Source: Bacillus methanolicus MGA3 (lineage in GTDB: Bacteria > Bacillota > Bacilli > Bacillales > Cytobacillaceae). From it: 64,000 nt of DNA. Shown in pieces: positions 8,537-17,045 of this stretch. Where the stretch lies: contig NZ_CP007739.1 of NCBI RefSeq assembly GCF_000724485.1, positions 2,760,001 through 2,824,000 of the forward strand. Reading direction: 5' to 3'. The translations under genes and the position numbers were made by a program. The notes below the pieces were generated by a model, which was not told where the DNA came from, made no database searches, and worked only from the letters and a program-made list of their open reading frames with translations. The first letter of the stretch is position 1. Every line of letters starts with the position of its first letter.

Positions 8537-8583
8537 ATTAACGTTATATGCAACCGTTAAGGAAACGTAGAGATAACGTTAAT
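8537..8583. promoter_or_regulatory. Inverted repeat in long intergenic region
   Basis: ATTAACGTTAT (8537-8547) and ATAACGTTAAT (8573-8583) are perfect reverse complements 25 bases apart. A further AACCGTTAAGG lies in the loop. It could be an operator for the divergent 35-residue frame or for the phosphodiesterase gene. The remainder of 8584-8790 holds only A/T-rich promoter-like sequence. Confidence 0.4.
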
Positions 8584-8790
8584 TTACTCAAATGGATCTT
8601 TTACTATGCAGCATTTTTCTATGACTCCCTTTTTCCTTTTAAAAGAAAAGAATCGGGCATAAGTAAAAATAGCTTCTAAATTCTCATTATACATAAACGA
8701 ATAGTTCGGTTGTATTTTGCCATACTATGGTTGTGCTAAACTAAATAATTAAAACGTTTATCGTTTATCATTTAAAGAGGATGAGTAACT

Positions 8791-10353
8791 TTGAATAAAG
8801 TCATTCTAATAATAGCGGGATTGATTCTCATTTTATTTTTAGTATTCTCGAACACCCCCTCTAACTCTGGTTTTACAAACGTTCAAAACCAGATTACACA
8901 GCCTAAAAGACCTGTTATTCTCTTAATGATTGACTCTTTGATGGATGAACCATTACAGAAAGCGATAAAAGAGGAACGAGCTCCGGCACTCGAATTTCTA
9001 ATACAGAATGGACAGTATTATCCGAACGTGGTTAGTTCCTATCCCACCATGTCTGTAACGATCGATAGTACATTACTAACCGGAACCTATCCAGACCATC
9101 ATAAACTCCCTGGGCTTGTCTGGTTCGACGAAAACGAAAAACGGATCATTAATTATGGAAGCGGGAAAGAAGAAATTATAACACTTGGTATAAAACAGGT
9201 TCTAAAAGACATTGTTTACAATTTAAATAATCAACATTTAAGTGAGTCAGTTAAGACGATTCATGAAGAGCTGGCTAAGAATAAGAAACATTCTGCTTCT
9301 ATTAATGGTCTTATTTACCGTGGCGATTATGAGCATGACTTAAACACTCCAAAAACCATAGCATTCTTTAAGCTAATGCCTAAACAAATAAGTACAAATG
9401 GACCGATCTTGTTTTCTTTCGGACGGTTATCACAATTTAATCCGAAGAACCAATATAACCACTTCTGGCAAAGTTTTGGATTCAATGATAATTTTACCGC
9501 GCAAGAAGTAAAGTATCTGATTCAAAAAAAGAAACTTCCTTCTTTTACAATTGCATATCTTCCAGATCATGACCACACTGTTCACAAGAACGGGCCGATG
9601 GATGTAAAGGGAATTGAAAAAGCCGATAAACAGCTTCAAAAAATTTTAAATTCGTATGACTCGTGGGATGAAGCGTTAAAAAAAGGGGTATGGATTGTAA
9701 TGGGAGACAGTGGACAATCATCGATTGGAAAGGACAAAAACAAATCCATAATTCGATTAAAATCTCTGTTACAGGATTATACCATTGCTAAATTGGGTGA
9801 ACCAATCAAGAAAAATGATCAAATTGTCCTCGCCGTGAATGAGCGGATGGCTTTTATCTACTCATTGGATAAAAACATTCCGCTTTCTGAGATTGCTTCC
9901 AAATTAAAAAAGGATTCAAGGGTGGATTTTATCGCCTGGAAAGAAAACGACCTTATTCATGTGACTGAGGAGGAAACGAAAGAAACACTTAAATTTCGTC
10001 CTAAGGGAACGTATATTGATGAGTATAAACAGTCTTGGACGTTACAAGGGAACACTTCCATTTTAGATCTTTCTGTAAATGAAAACAAAATCCAATATGG
10101 AGATTATCCTGATGCTCTTGCCCGCCTTTATAGTTCCCTTCATTCACATAAGGGAAGCTATCTCATCGTTGATGCAAAACCCGGGCATGAATTCGTCAGT
10201 GAAAAATCTCCCACACATATCGGAGGAGCCGGACACGGTTCGTTACACAAAAAAGACTCTACAACCCCGATGATTGTCGTTGGAACAGATTTAAGACCCA
10301 AATTCCTTCGGCAAGTCGATTTAAAAGATTATTTCCTACAGTTAACCAAATAA
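8791..10353 (+). CDS. Membrane-anchored alkaline-phosphatase-superfamily phosphodiesterase
   Basis: 520 residues starting with TTG after GAGGATGAG. An N-terminal hydrophobic helix (about residues 4-20) anchors it outside the membrane. The nucleotide pyrophosphatase/phosphodiesterase type fold is shown by LLMIDSLMDE (metal-binding Asp), SSYPTMSVTIDSTLLTGTYPDHH (Thr nucleophile region), LPDHDHTVHKNGP (metal-binding Asp and His) and the C-terminal GAGHGS. Family members hydrolyse phosphodiester or phosphonate bonds of nucleotides or lipid head groups. Its place among lipid kinases and a glycolipid synthase suggests a lipid or polymer substrate, but that is inference. A terminator follows directly. 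Confidence 0.82.
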   Translation: MNKVILIIAGLILILFLVFSNTPSNSGFTNVQNQITQPKRPVILLMIDSLMDEPLQKAIKEERAPALEFLIQNGQYYPNVVSSYPTMSVTIDSTLLTGTYPDHHKLPGLVWFDENEKRIINYGSGKEEIITLGIKQVLKDIVYNLNNQHLSESVKTIHEELAKNKKHSASINGLIYRGDYEHDLNTPKTIAFFKLMPKQISTNGPILFSFGRLSQFNPKNQYNHFWQSFGFNDNFTAQEVKYLIQKKKLPSFTIAYLPDHDHTVHKNGPMDVKGIEKADKQLQKILNSYDSWDEALKKGVWIVMGDSGQSSIGKDKNKSIIRLKSLLQDYTIAKLGEPIKKNDQIVLAVNERMAFIYSLDKNIPLSEIASKLKKDSRVDFIAWKENDLIHVTEEETKETLKFRPKGTYIDEYKQSWTLQGNTSILDLSVNENKIQYGDYPDALARLYSSLHSHKGSYLIVDAKPGHEFVSEKSPTHIGGAGHGSLHKKDSTTPMIVVGTDLRPKFLRQVDLKDYFLQLTK

Positions 10354-10356
10354 CGA

Positions 10357-10393
10357 AAATCAGCTTGAACTCATTAGGAGTTCAGGCTGATTT
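10357..10393 (+). terminator. Terminator after the phosphodiesterase gene
   Basis: A 16-bp stem (10357-10372 and 10378-10393, one G-T pair, loop of 5) followed by TTTC-rich sequence right after the stop codon. Confidence 0.8.
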
Positions 10394-10594
10394 CTTTTCG
10401 CAAACCTTCTCCAATGAAAATACATTCATTTTAGTAACAGGTATTGTATGATACATGCTACTAAAAGATAATTGATTTGAACGAAAAAGATTGACTAATG
10501 CCAGTCGAATGTAAAGACGGCAATTAACTTAAAGTCTTTCTGGTGTATGTGTCGTTTTATTATCATTTCCTTTTCCATCCATTAATATTGAAGT

Positions 10595-10955
10595 GAGTTA
10601 GGACAAGCAGTAAAGACTATCTTCTTATGTGAATACTTACATTCGAAAGAAATCCATGAAGGATTAAATGTAGTAGAAAATTGGACCTCAGCGAATGACT
10701 TTACTTGTTACGGTAAAGGCAGCGAAATCCAAAAGAACCAACCAGAAGAGCAAGAAATAGCTATTCTTTGTCTTCATTTGTTGCAGAATTGCTTACTGTT
10801 TATTATGGAAAATCTAATATGTGCTGAAGGACGAGGATTGGATCAAAATGACACCTGAAGATTATCGAGCTCTGACTCCATTGATATACAATCATATTAA
10901 CCCTTATGAAGAATTTGTCATGTCAAATTCCTCGAAGTTTAAAGGAAATTATTGA
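10595..10955 (+). pseudogene. tnpA: Relic of a Tn3-family transposase (TnpA C-terminal part)
   Basis: Translated fragments match the conserved C-terminal region of Tn3-family TnpA. One frame gives [37 protein letters not shown] and [12 protein letters not shown]. After a frameshift near 10800, a second frame gives [20 protein letters not shown]. The N-terminal two-thirds, the resolvase and recognisable 38-bp ends are missing. The fragment is therefore a dead remnant of a replicative transposon. It lies alone between convergent genes and shows that this locus received mobile DNA. The flanks at 10394-10594 and 10956-11074 show nothing else beyond a minor TTTTAGTA/TACTAAAA inverted repeat at 10429-10466. 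Confidence 0.8.
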
Positions 10956-11074
10956 AAGTGTCTGCACTACTACATAATGGAAAAAAGCACACTATAAAAA
11001 GAGTGGACGTTATTACTCGATTTATCTAAGATTAACTTCGATTTAGTTTAGGTCACATCATCTAGCGAAATATT

Positions 11075-12190
11075 TTAAGGAATAAGACAGTTAACAATAA
11101 ATTTTGCACTTGCTAATGGATCTATTTTTTGTTGAAATTCCCTCATTTTATTATGTAAAAACTCCATTTCTCGGGAAGAAAAGAGTAAATTTTCAATCAA
11201 AATGTCGATATTATTTGTGTCATCAATTTTAATAGCTAAATGATTATTTACTAAAAAATCACAATTTTTTTCTTCGTGACCCGGGATTGGTTGATATATA
11301 TACATAGGCAACCCCTTTGATAATGCCTCAAAACAGGTTAATCCACCCGGTTTTGTAATGAGTAAATCAGCCGCATCCATCCACTCGTCAATGAGATCAA
11401 CAAACCCTAAAATATAAACATGAGGATGATGGAACTTTGTATCCCTTAACAAAGAACTTCTTAGTGTTTCGTTATTTCCAGTGCATATTATGACCTGAAT
11501 TTTTTCTTTCCATTTCAAAAGAGCATGGGCAAGTTGCTGTATTCCGCCTAATCCTAATCCTCCTCCCATAAGAATAACGGTAGGAATATTATTTAATTTT
11601 AATTTTTTTCGCATTTCCTGTTTGTTTTTCTTGACCCAAAAATTCGACCTTATTGGCAAGCCTGTTACCACAATACGACTCCTGGGAATTCCCATATTTA
11701 TTAATTGATTATATACATCTTCACTTGATACCAAATAGACATCTACCTCTGAATGAACCCATGCCCCATGAACATGAAAATCGGTGATTACCGAGCAAAG
11801 AATGAACGGATAACCCATCCTCTTTAGTCTGGATACTGATGAGCTAGTAAATGGATGGGTGCAAATGATAAGATGAGGTTTCTCCTGATCAAGAAGAACT
11901 TCAATTTGACGATGAAACAATTGATAAATAATAAATTTCTTCCAATTGGAAAGAGGTTTGTTTTGTTTATAATCATACATTTTTCTCCATAATGAAGGAG
12001 AGCGGATGATTATTTTAAGGTAAGAATTAAGCAGCAGCTTTGTAGTAAGAGGATGAAGTGTCTGCCCCACCTCTAAAATTTGTGTATGAATTGAAGGAGC
12101 AAGATGAGAAATTCCTTGCATCAACGCTTCTGCGGCTTTCGTATGACCACTACCAATGGCTTCTGATAGTATCAGTACTTTTTTGCTCAC
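11075..12190 (-). CDS. MGDG-synthase-like / processive diacylglycerol glycosyltransferase family protein
   Basis: 371 residues of the GT28-type glycosyltransferases related to UgtP and MurG. The N-terminal MGDG-synthase-like domain begins KVLILSEAIGSGHTKAAEAL and carries ICTHPFTS. The C-terminal UDP-sugar domain has VILMGGGLGLGGI, then TKPGGLTCFEALSKGLP and PIPGHEEKN. It should move a hexose from UDP-sugar to a lipid acceptor such as diacylglycerol at the cytoplasmic membrane surface. It resembles YkoN/UgtP of B. subtilis, without proof of orthology. Clustered with two lipid kinases and a phosphodiesterase, it supports a local lipid-modification role. Confidence 0.83.
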   Translation of the reverse strand: MSKKVLILSEAIGSGHTKAAEALMQGISHLAPSIHTQILEVGQTLHPLTTKLLLNSYLKIIIRSPSLWRKMYDYKQNKPLSNWKKFIIYQLFHRQIEVLLDQEKPHLIICTHPFTSSSVSRLKRMGYPFILCSVITDFHVHGAWVHSEVDVYLVSSEDVYNQLINMGIPRSRIVVTGLPIRSNFWVKKNKQEMRKKLKLNNIPTVILMGGGLGLGGIQQLAHALLKWKEKIQVIICTGNNETLRSSLLRDTKFHHPHVYILGFVDLIDEWMDAADLLITKPGGLTCFEALSKGLPMYIYQPIPGHEEKNCDFLVNNHLAIKIDDTNNIDILIENLLFSSREMEFLHNKMREFQQKIDPLASAKFIVNCLIP

Positions 12191-12357
12191 GATGACACCC
12201 CCTTACTAGTTCATCTAACTAACATTTATGATTTGCAATATTGCTAATGATAATACTGGTTTATGGATTCATTAATTCATTAATCCATATGACTATTGAT
12301 GGTATGCTGGATACATGGCTAGAAACCAAATATGTTCATATAGAATACGGCGTTTCT

Positions 12358-12558
12358 TCAAAAACGGCTAGGTCCGGCTTTTTTATACATCCATAGTTGT
12401 TTGTACTGATTCGAAGGTGTAAAGCAATAGGCTCGAAAGGTGTTTGATGAAATATCAACTACTTTGATGTTTCGTTGGCTCAATTGGTTTTTATCTGACA
12501 GATAAATCATTTCCAATATTTCTCCGGTTTCTGTAGACCTTCTTAATAAACCGTTCAT
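12358..12558 (-). CDS. Small WYL-like domain protein
   Basis: 66 residues from the ATG at 12558, preceded by AAAGGAGG 8 bases upstream. The sequence (MNGLLRRSTETGEILEMIYL, then QRNIKVVDI and FRAYC) resembles the small single-domain WYL-like proteins of Bacillus, in which a lone WYL fold occurs without an HTH. The C-terminus ends in an unusual MYKKAGPSRF. Function unknown; WYL domains often bind ligands in regulators. Confidence 0.6.
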   Translation of the reverse strand: MNGLLRRSTETGEILEMIYLSDKNQLSQRNIKVVDISSNTFRAYCFTPSNQYKQLWMYKKAGPSRF

Positions 12559-12695
12559 CGATCGGACCTCCTTTACAATCATTATTCAAGAACATGCATT
12601 CTACATCCAGCAGATTTACGAACATTTGCTTGTATATTCACTTGAATCCTGTGTATTTTTTTATTTCACAACAGATGATCTTTCTCTTTAAAAAA

Positions 12696-12709
12696 AGGCC
12701 CGTAGGCCT
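12696..12709 (-). terminator. Short hairpin with U-tract
   Basis: AGGCC-CGTA-GGCCT stem followed on the minus strand by a run of T (complement of A12691-12695). It is the likely end of the small spore-type genes read leftward from 13273. Confidence 0.5.
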
Positions 12710-12739
12710 ATGGAAACACTGTTTAAATTATTTGCTTAA

Positions 12740-12910
12740 TTAGAATCTGCGTCTTCTTCTTCTCTCTATTTCGAATATTTCAAAGGGGAAAAACCGTCTT
12801 CTTCTAAAGGGGAAAAACCGTCTTCTTCTAAAGTCGTCTTCAAATTCAAATCTTCTTCTAAAGTCGTCACGAAAAAACAAGTCTCTTCGATCGAATCCAA
12901 AAAATGGCAT
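12740..12910 (-). CDS. Phe/Arg-rich small protein with internal duplication
   Basis: 56 residues composed almost only of F, R, D, E and P, in blocks such as DDFRRRRFFPF. A GGAGGATG site lies 8 bases before the ATG at 12910. DNA within it carries a perfect 24-bp tandem duplication (12782-12829), giving a repeated 8-residue unit. Low-complexity arginine- and aromatic-rich peptides beside YjcZ-type genes suggest a spore or coat component, inferred from context and composition. No homologous family recognised. Confidence 0.6.
   Translation of the reverse strand: MPFFGFDRRDLFFRDDFRRRFEFEDDFRRRRFFPFRRRRFFPFEIFEIERRRRRRF
12782..12829 (-). repeat. 24-bp perfect tandem repeat inside small gene
   Basis: Two identical 24-base units (12782-12805 and 12806-12829) beginning AAAGGGGAAAAACC lie in the coding region of the Phe/Arg-rich protein. 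They keep the frame, so copy number could vary between strains without breaking the gene. Confidence 0.85.
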
Positions 12911-12983
12911 TTAATTCATCCTCCTTTCATTTCAGAAGTCAATATGACAAAAGGGCAGATTAACTCAACCTGCCCTGTACAAT

Positions 12984-13076
12984 TTAATAGATACCCGTAC
13001 AAGAACATCCTACAATGATGAGTAAAACAAACAATACAACAACTAACGCAAAAGCACGTCCAATTCCATCACTCAT
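12984..13076 (-). CDS. YjcZ-like small membrane spore protein (30 aa)
   Basis: 30 residues: MSDGIGRAFAL, a hydrophobic helix rich in V and L, then GCSCTGIY. A GGAGGTG site precedes the ATG at 13076. The pattern (short polar N-terminus, a single valine/leucine/isoleucine helix, tiny tail) is that of the YjcZ family of sporulation-associated peptides. It is tandem with the next YjcZ-type gene. Role unknown; membrane location predicted. Confidence 0.72.
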   Translation of the reverse strand: MSDGIGRAFALVVVLFVLLIIVGCSCTGIY

Positions 13077-13129
13077 GTTTTAACACCTCCTATTACTTTG
13101 AATAATCAGTTTTTACTTCTTCGAACTTC

Positions 13130-13273
13130 TTAACCAAAGAACATTGTGGAACCAACAATAATTAATAGAATAAACAATACGACGATTAACGCAAAATTAC
13201 TGCCGATACCACCGTAACCCGCACCGTCGTAACCATAACCACCGTAGCCAGCACCGTAAGATCCCCAACACAT
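13130..13273 (-). CDS. YjcZ-family sporulation protein (47 aa)
   Basis: 47 residues with an N-terminal Gly/Tyr-rich segment ([15 protein letters not shown]) followed by the YjcZ signature helix ([16 protein letters not shown]) and a short end. GGAGGTG at 13281-13287 is 7 bases before the ATG. This is a typical YjcZ-family protein, small and hydrophobic and made during sporulation in Bacillus. Related copies occur at 12984-13076 and 17526-17693. Confidence 0.8.
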   Translation of the reverse strand: MCWGSYGAGYGGYGYDGAGYGGIGSNFALIVVLFILLIIVGSTMFFG

Positions 13274-13500
13274 AACATTTCACCTCCTATTGTGATGATT
13301 AAGGAAGACTTTATCATCAACCTCACTATAAAATATGTTTCAAAAAAGAAATTCGATTGGACATGGGTCAAAAGAATAACAAAATCCACATTTGCTTTAA
13401 ATAATCGCATTAAATCACTGATTTACGTAAAAAAATCTTGTTTAAAAATCAAAACTCGTTTCTAACTAGATTTTTTTTGAAATAATTAGCAATACAATTA

Positions 13501-15386
13501 ATCGAGTAGGAGGGGGTGACTAACCCCCGACCTCTCACACCACCGTACGTACCGTTCGGTATACGGCGGTTCAATTAAGTATGACGTAGAAAATGATATC
13601 TCTCGAATAGACTTCTTAACCCTTGTTGACTCCAGTAGGAGTTATCGAGGGTTTTGTGTAGAATGGGACTGCAGGCAATCCGCCAGTATTTCTTGCGTGT
13701 ATTGCCCCACTCGATTGCTTTATGACTTGGAACACCTAATGCTCTAAGTTTCCGAATTCTTGTTTTCGGCGTTTTCCACTCTTTCCATAAACACATTCGA
13801 AGTCTTCGTCTTATCCATTCATCAAATTCTTTGAACTTGCTTGGTGTATCTGCCAAGGCAAAATATCCACACCATCCCATTAGGTACATGTTCAGTTTCT
13901 CAATTCTTTCCTCCATTCGATACGGTTTGGATCTGGATGTGATTTCACGGATCTTGTTCTTGAATCGTTTCACACTTTCTTTCGCCATCCGTATCTTGGG
14001 TGTTTTGTTTGGTGTAAAGCTAAAACCGAGAAACTTCCGTTTCCAAGGACGGTCTACCGCCGATTTCTCTTTATTTACCTTGAGCTTTAATTCCTTCTCG
14101 ATAAAGTTAGTAATGGAGTTCATGACACGAATTCCTGCTTTCTTTGTTTTCACGTAGATATTACAGTCATCCGCGTACCGTACAAATTTATGTCCACGTT
14201 TCTCAAGTTCCTTGTCCAACTCGTGAAGCATGATGTTTGATAATAGTGGACTAAGCGGTCCACCTTGTGGCGTTCCCATGTCTGTTTCCATTACCACTCC
14301 ATTTATCATCACGCCTGATTGAAGATACCGGCGGATTAACTTAAGTAAAATCCGATCTTCGATCGTTTTCGCCAAGATCCCCATCAGTTTGTCGTGGTTC
14401 ACCTTGTCAAAGAATTTCTCTAAGTCTATATCGACCACCCAGCGATATCCTTCTTTGATATAGCCCTTTGCTTTCCTGACCGCGTCATGTCCTCTGCGGC
14501 TTGGGCGAAAGCCGTAGCTATGTTCAGAGAAGGTCGGATCGAAGATTCTCGTTAACACTTGGGCGATCGCTTGTTGAATGAAACGATCAGTCACGGTGGG
14601 GATACCTAGAAGTCTTACTCCGCCGTTCGGTTTCGGGATTTCGACTCGACGAACGGGTAAGGGTTTGTAGGTTCCCTCTCTTAACGACTGTCGAATGGAG
14701 TCCCAGTTTTCATAGAGGTGTCTCCGTAGGTCTTTTGCGGGCATGCCATCTACTCCGTGACTTCCTTTATTCTGTTCAACTCGTTTTAATGCCGTTAGGA
14801 GATTTTCCCGTGACAAAATCAGTTCCATCAACATAGATATCCTCTCCACGTGAACGAATCCCTCTATTTGTGCCATCTTCTGCTCCACCCTCTTGAAGTC
14901 CCCCGTGGGATTCACCACTTCCTCCTTCAAGTAAGTCCTGCCGGATTGTCTGCTTCAACACAGAAGATGAACGCGTAGTGTTTCGTTCTCCTTAATTGTT
15001 CGGTCCTTCCTCTTTCATCTCGAGCTCGAAAGAGTACTATGACCTCTGCTGACTTCTGACTGCTCAGCTATCTATCGCTAGATAGGTTACCAAGATTACT
15101 TGGCGTGCCAGTCAGATCTCCCCGGGTAAGAGTGTAATCTTTCCTTCCATCTATCTGCTTCATTTACTCTGTATCACCTTCGGCAGAAAGGGCTTTGTTT
15201 TGTTTTGCAAACTCACCCAGTGATACCTAGCCTTATATGAAGTTCGTATTCCTCAGACCGGAAGTTTGCCGTCCGCTTCCTTCAGATTCCGCGTTACCAC
15301 GGACACCCTTGCGTTATGCTAACTGCTACTTCTGCCTTCACAGCTCGGGACTTGCACCCTATAGATTACACCCATGCCGGGCGCAC
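13501..15386 (-). mobile_element. Group IIC intron, apparently complete
   Basis: Read on the minus strand, the element begins at 15386 with GTGCGCCCGGC, typical of group II 5' ends, and has a structured 5' region (about 14960-15386). It then encodes a maturase and ends with domain V (13539-13572, a 34-nt hairpin AACCGCCGTA...TACGGTGGT) and a domain VI-like hairpin with a candidate branch-point A. The upstream exon is a perfect terminator hairpin (15392-15420) with ATTTT directly at the junction, which is the known insertion preference of class C introns. The 3' boundary is uncertain by a few bases. Length is about 1.89 kb. It should splice and retrohome if the maturase is active. Confidence 0.9.
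13575..14930 (-). CDS. ltrA: Group II intron reverse transcriptase/maturase
   Basis: Up to 451 residues, inside domain IV of the intron. Reverse transcriptase blocks are present: LGIPTVTDRFIQQAI, SYGFRPSRRGHDA, the DIDLEKFFDKVNHD metal-binding aspartates, GTPQGGPLSPLLSNI, and the catalytic YADD at residues 252-255. The C-terminal maturase X domain follows; no HNH endonuclease is seen, as usual for class C. It promotes splicing and target-primed reverse transcription. A start at 14876 (MAQIEG, after GGTGGAG) is a plausible alternative to the longest frame. No frameshifts or stops were found, so it may be active. Confidence 0.93.
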   Translation of the reverse strand: MKEEVVNPTGDFKRVEQKMAQIEGFVHVERISMLMELILSRENLLTALKRVEQNKGSHGVDGMPAKDLRRHLYENWDSIRQSLREGTYKPLPVRRVEIPKPNGGVRLLGIPTVTDRFIQQAIAQVLTRIFDPTFSEHSYGFRPSRRGHDAVRKAKGYIKEGYRWVVDIDLEKFFDKVNHDKLMGILAKTIEDRILLKLIRRYLQSGVMINGVVMETDMGTPQGGPLSPLLSNIMLHELDKELEKRGHKFVRYADDCNIYVKTKKAGIRVMNSITNFIEKELKLKVNKEKSAVDRPWKRKFLGFSFTPNKTPKIRMAKESVKRFKNKIREITSRSKPYRMEERIEKLNMYLMGWCGYFALADTPSKFKEFDEWIRRRLRMCLWKEWKTPKTRIRKLRALGVPSHKAIEWGNTRKKYWRIACSPILHKTLDNSYWSQQGLRSLFERYHFLRHT

Positions 15387-15391
15387 AAAAT

Positions 15392-15420
15392 AGAAGCGTA
15401 TGCATTTCGCATACGCTTCT
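15392..15420 (-). terminator. Terminator hairpin used as intron insertion site
   Basis: Perfect 12-bp stem AGAAGCGTATGC/GCATACGCTTCT with a 5-base loop, followed on the minus strand by ATTTT and then the intron. It would normally end a leftward transcript. Upstream on the minus strand is a TATAAT-like box (about 15499-15504) and only a short frame (start near 15467) that runs through the hairpin. Confidence 0.8.
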
Positions 15421-15636
15421 ACCAATAAGGAGGTGAAACTGCTGCATGGGCGGCGGATACATGCAGCTGAGTTTCATAGAGAGACTTCTATCCCTCGTAT
15501 TATAAGATATGAAAAAAGAATAAAAAGGTATGGACAGGTGTTGATTTAACTATGGAATTTTAAGAAAATGGACGAACCAAGAATTTAAAATGGTAATAAG
15601 ACAGATCGTTTTCTTATTATTGTCGATCGTAAGGAA

Positions 15637-15921
15637 ATGGAAGAAAATGATAATACGAAACAAAACCACCCTTTCAAGCGGTTAAGGAAATTGGACATTT
15701 TTTTATTGAAAGGCAATAAATTAATGCAGTCTGGATCCTTCACAGTCAAGAAAGTAGAGAACATTCCTAGCATTGCCCATGAATGGATCCGGAAGATCAA
15801 GAGGGAGACAGGATACAGACCAACTCGTATTGAGAAGGTTTTTCTGAACAGTGAGAAGGATATTACGGAAGAAGTGCGGGCAATAGATGAAGCACCTATC
15901 CCAGACATAGATATTTGGTGA
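15637..15921 (+). CDS. Hypothetical protein with conserved-looking C-terminus
   Basis: Up to 94 residues. I do not recognise a family. The sequence is charged, with a segment GSFTVKKVENIPSIAHEWI and an acidic, aromatic end (EVRAIDEAPIPDIDIW). The ATG at 15637 has a poorly spaced AAGGAA; an internal ATG at 15724 after GAAAGG would give 65 residues. The frame is open upstream for about 15 codons without a start, so it may be a truncated gene. It lies between the intron and a terminator hairpin at 15987-16009. Confidence 0.45.
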   Translation: MEENDNTKQNHPFKRLRKLDIFLLKGNKLMQSGSFTVKKVENIPSIAHEWIRKIKRETGYRPTRIEKVFLNSEKDITEEVRAIDEAPIPDIDIW

Positions 15922-16435
15922 TACGTTGCTATATATAAACATAATATGGTATATATTAGGGACCCCCTATTTATATTTTTTGGCAAAACCCTTTCCGTAT
16001 GGAAGGGTTATTTTTTTGCAAAAAAATTAAAAAATTTTCAAAAAAGGGGTTACTAATTCATGAAACATTCGGAACGACTATCAAGAAAGTACAGAAACAT
16101 TCGCAAAGTAATGTTTGCCACATTTTGAATTACCAATCGCAAAAGAAATACCGAAAGAAGTCCCTCTCAAGTGAGAAGGGCTTTTCTATTTATGATATCG
16201 CCAGCAAGCTAACGGAACAGACTACCCCCAAAACAATAAAAAATGAGCTTCATTACAATAAAAGATACAAAATTTTCGTTCTGGGGAGCATCATGAAATT
16301 TTAACTTGATGGCTATGTGGCGGTACACCTTCTTATAAAAATTTTTATAAAAGGGCTTAGGATAGACGTCTAATCTTTAGAGGTTATCCTACATAAGATA
16401 AAAGCAGTACTTATGGTGATATACCATTGGAAAAA
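15922..16435. other. Gene-poor stretch with hairpins
   Basis: Contains a terminator-like hairpin AACCCTTTCC-GTAT-GGAAGGGTT followed by T7 (about 15987-16016) and a second hairpin at about 16158-16187 with a TTTT tail. A 22-codon frame (16060-16128) lies between them with only a weak GGGG site. A 101-codon frame (15999-16304) spans the hairpins and looks spurious. The T tails point rightward, so a short plus-strand transcript may lie here. Confidence 0.4.
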
Positions 16436-16458
16436 GCTCTGCTTATCATTTGCAGAGC
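16436..16458 (-). terminator. Terminator of the Gly/Phe-rich protein gene
   Basis: GCTCTGC and GCAGAGC arms (16436-16442 and 16452-16458) are followed on the minus strand by T5, 30 bases beyond the stop codon at 16488. Confidence 0.75.
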
Positions 16459-16487
16459 ATTTAAATCATGAAAGATTAACTCCAACC

Positions 16488-16937
16488 TCAGTATCCGTAA
16501 CCTCCATATCCATATGGGAATCCATATCCCCCATATCCTCCGTATCCATATGGGAATCCATATCCATATCCCCCATATCCTCCGTATCCATATGGCGAAA
16601 GTAACGTACCAGCTAATAAACCACCTGTTAATCCACCAAAGAAAGGCCCACCGAATCCAAATCCACCAAACGGTCCGCCAAAACCAAATGGTCTGCCAAA
16701 ACCAAACGGTCCGCCAAAACCAAATGGTCTGCCAAAACCAAATGGTCCGCCAAAACCAAATGGTCTGCCAAAACCAAATGGTCTGCCAAAACCAAATGGT
16801 CTGCCAAAACCAAATGGTCCGCCAAAACCAAATGGTCTGCCAAAACCAAATGGTCTGCCAAAAATTCTTTCATCTGGATTGCCTACTTGATTTTCCTGAG
16901 AGTATTCATTGGGTAAAAAATGCATTTCTGAATTCAT
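16488..16937 (-). CDS. Gly/Phe-rich repeat protein, likely spore coat
   Basis: 149 residues from ATG 16937 (GGAGG 8 bases upstream). A short acidic head (MNSEMHFLPNEYSQ) leads to about eleven hexapeptide units of the type RPFGFG or GPFGFG. Next come a glycine-rich hydrophobic part (GGLTGGLLAG) and a Tyr/Gly-rich tail built from YGGYG and FPYG units. The architecture resembles spore coat or exosporium low-complexity proteins of Bacillus. The tail is shared in style with the protein at 36180-36395. No enzymatic motif. The spore role is inferred from composition and neighbours. Confidence 0.75.
   Translation of the reverse strand: MNSEMHFLPNEYSQENQVGNPDERIFGRPFGFGRPFGFGGPFGFGRPFGFGRPFGFGRPFGFGGPFGFGRPFGFGGPFGFGRPFGFGGPFGGFGFGGPFFGGLTGGLLAGTLLSPYGYGGYGGYGYGFPYGYGGYGGYGFPYGYGGYGY
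16666..16865 (-). repeat. 18-bp coding repeat array
   Basis: About eleven near-identical 18-base units (CCAAATGGTCTGCCAAAA and variants with a CCG for CTG change) encode the hexapeptide repeat. The alternation of the two variants looks like the product of slippage and unequal exchange. The array also keeps two other reading frames open, which explains long spurious frames here. Confidence 0.85.
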
Positions 16938-17045
16938 TAAGAAACCTCCATTTTCATTTTCTTCTTCAATAAAGAATATGCATTTACCCATCTACTTTCT
17001 TGGGTGAATATCTTTGGTTGATAAAAAAAGAGGTGAAAGTAATAT

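Noticed and set aside
13501..15386. CRISPR- or retron-associated reverse transcriptase
   Set aside because: Class C intron ends, domain V and the terminator target explain the reverse transcriptase fully; there is no Cas gene or msr-like structure.
15999..16304. 101-codon plus-strand frame
   Set aside because: It spans two terminator hairpins, lacks a ribosome binding site and has a composition typical of chance frames.
16660..16865. CRISPR array
   Set aside because: Units are contiguous 18-bp coding repeats without spacers.
16514..16972. Long plus-strand frame with repeated NQMVCQ units
   Set aside because: It is the complement of the Gly/Phe repeat gene. The 18-bp periodicity keeps all frames open and it has no ribosome binding site.
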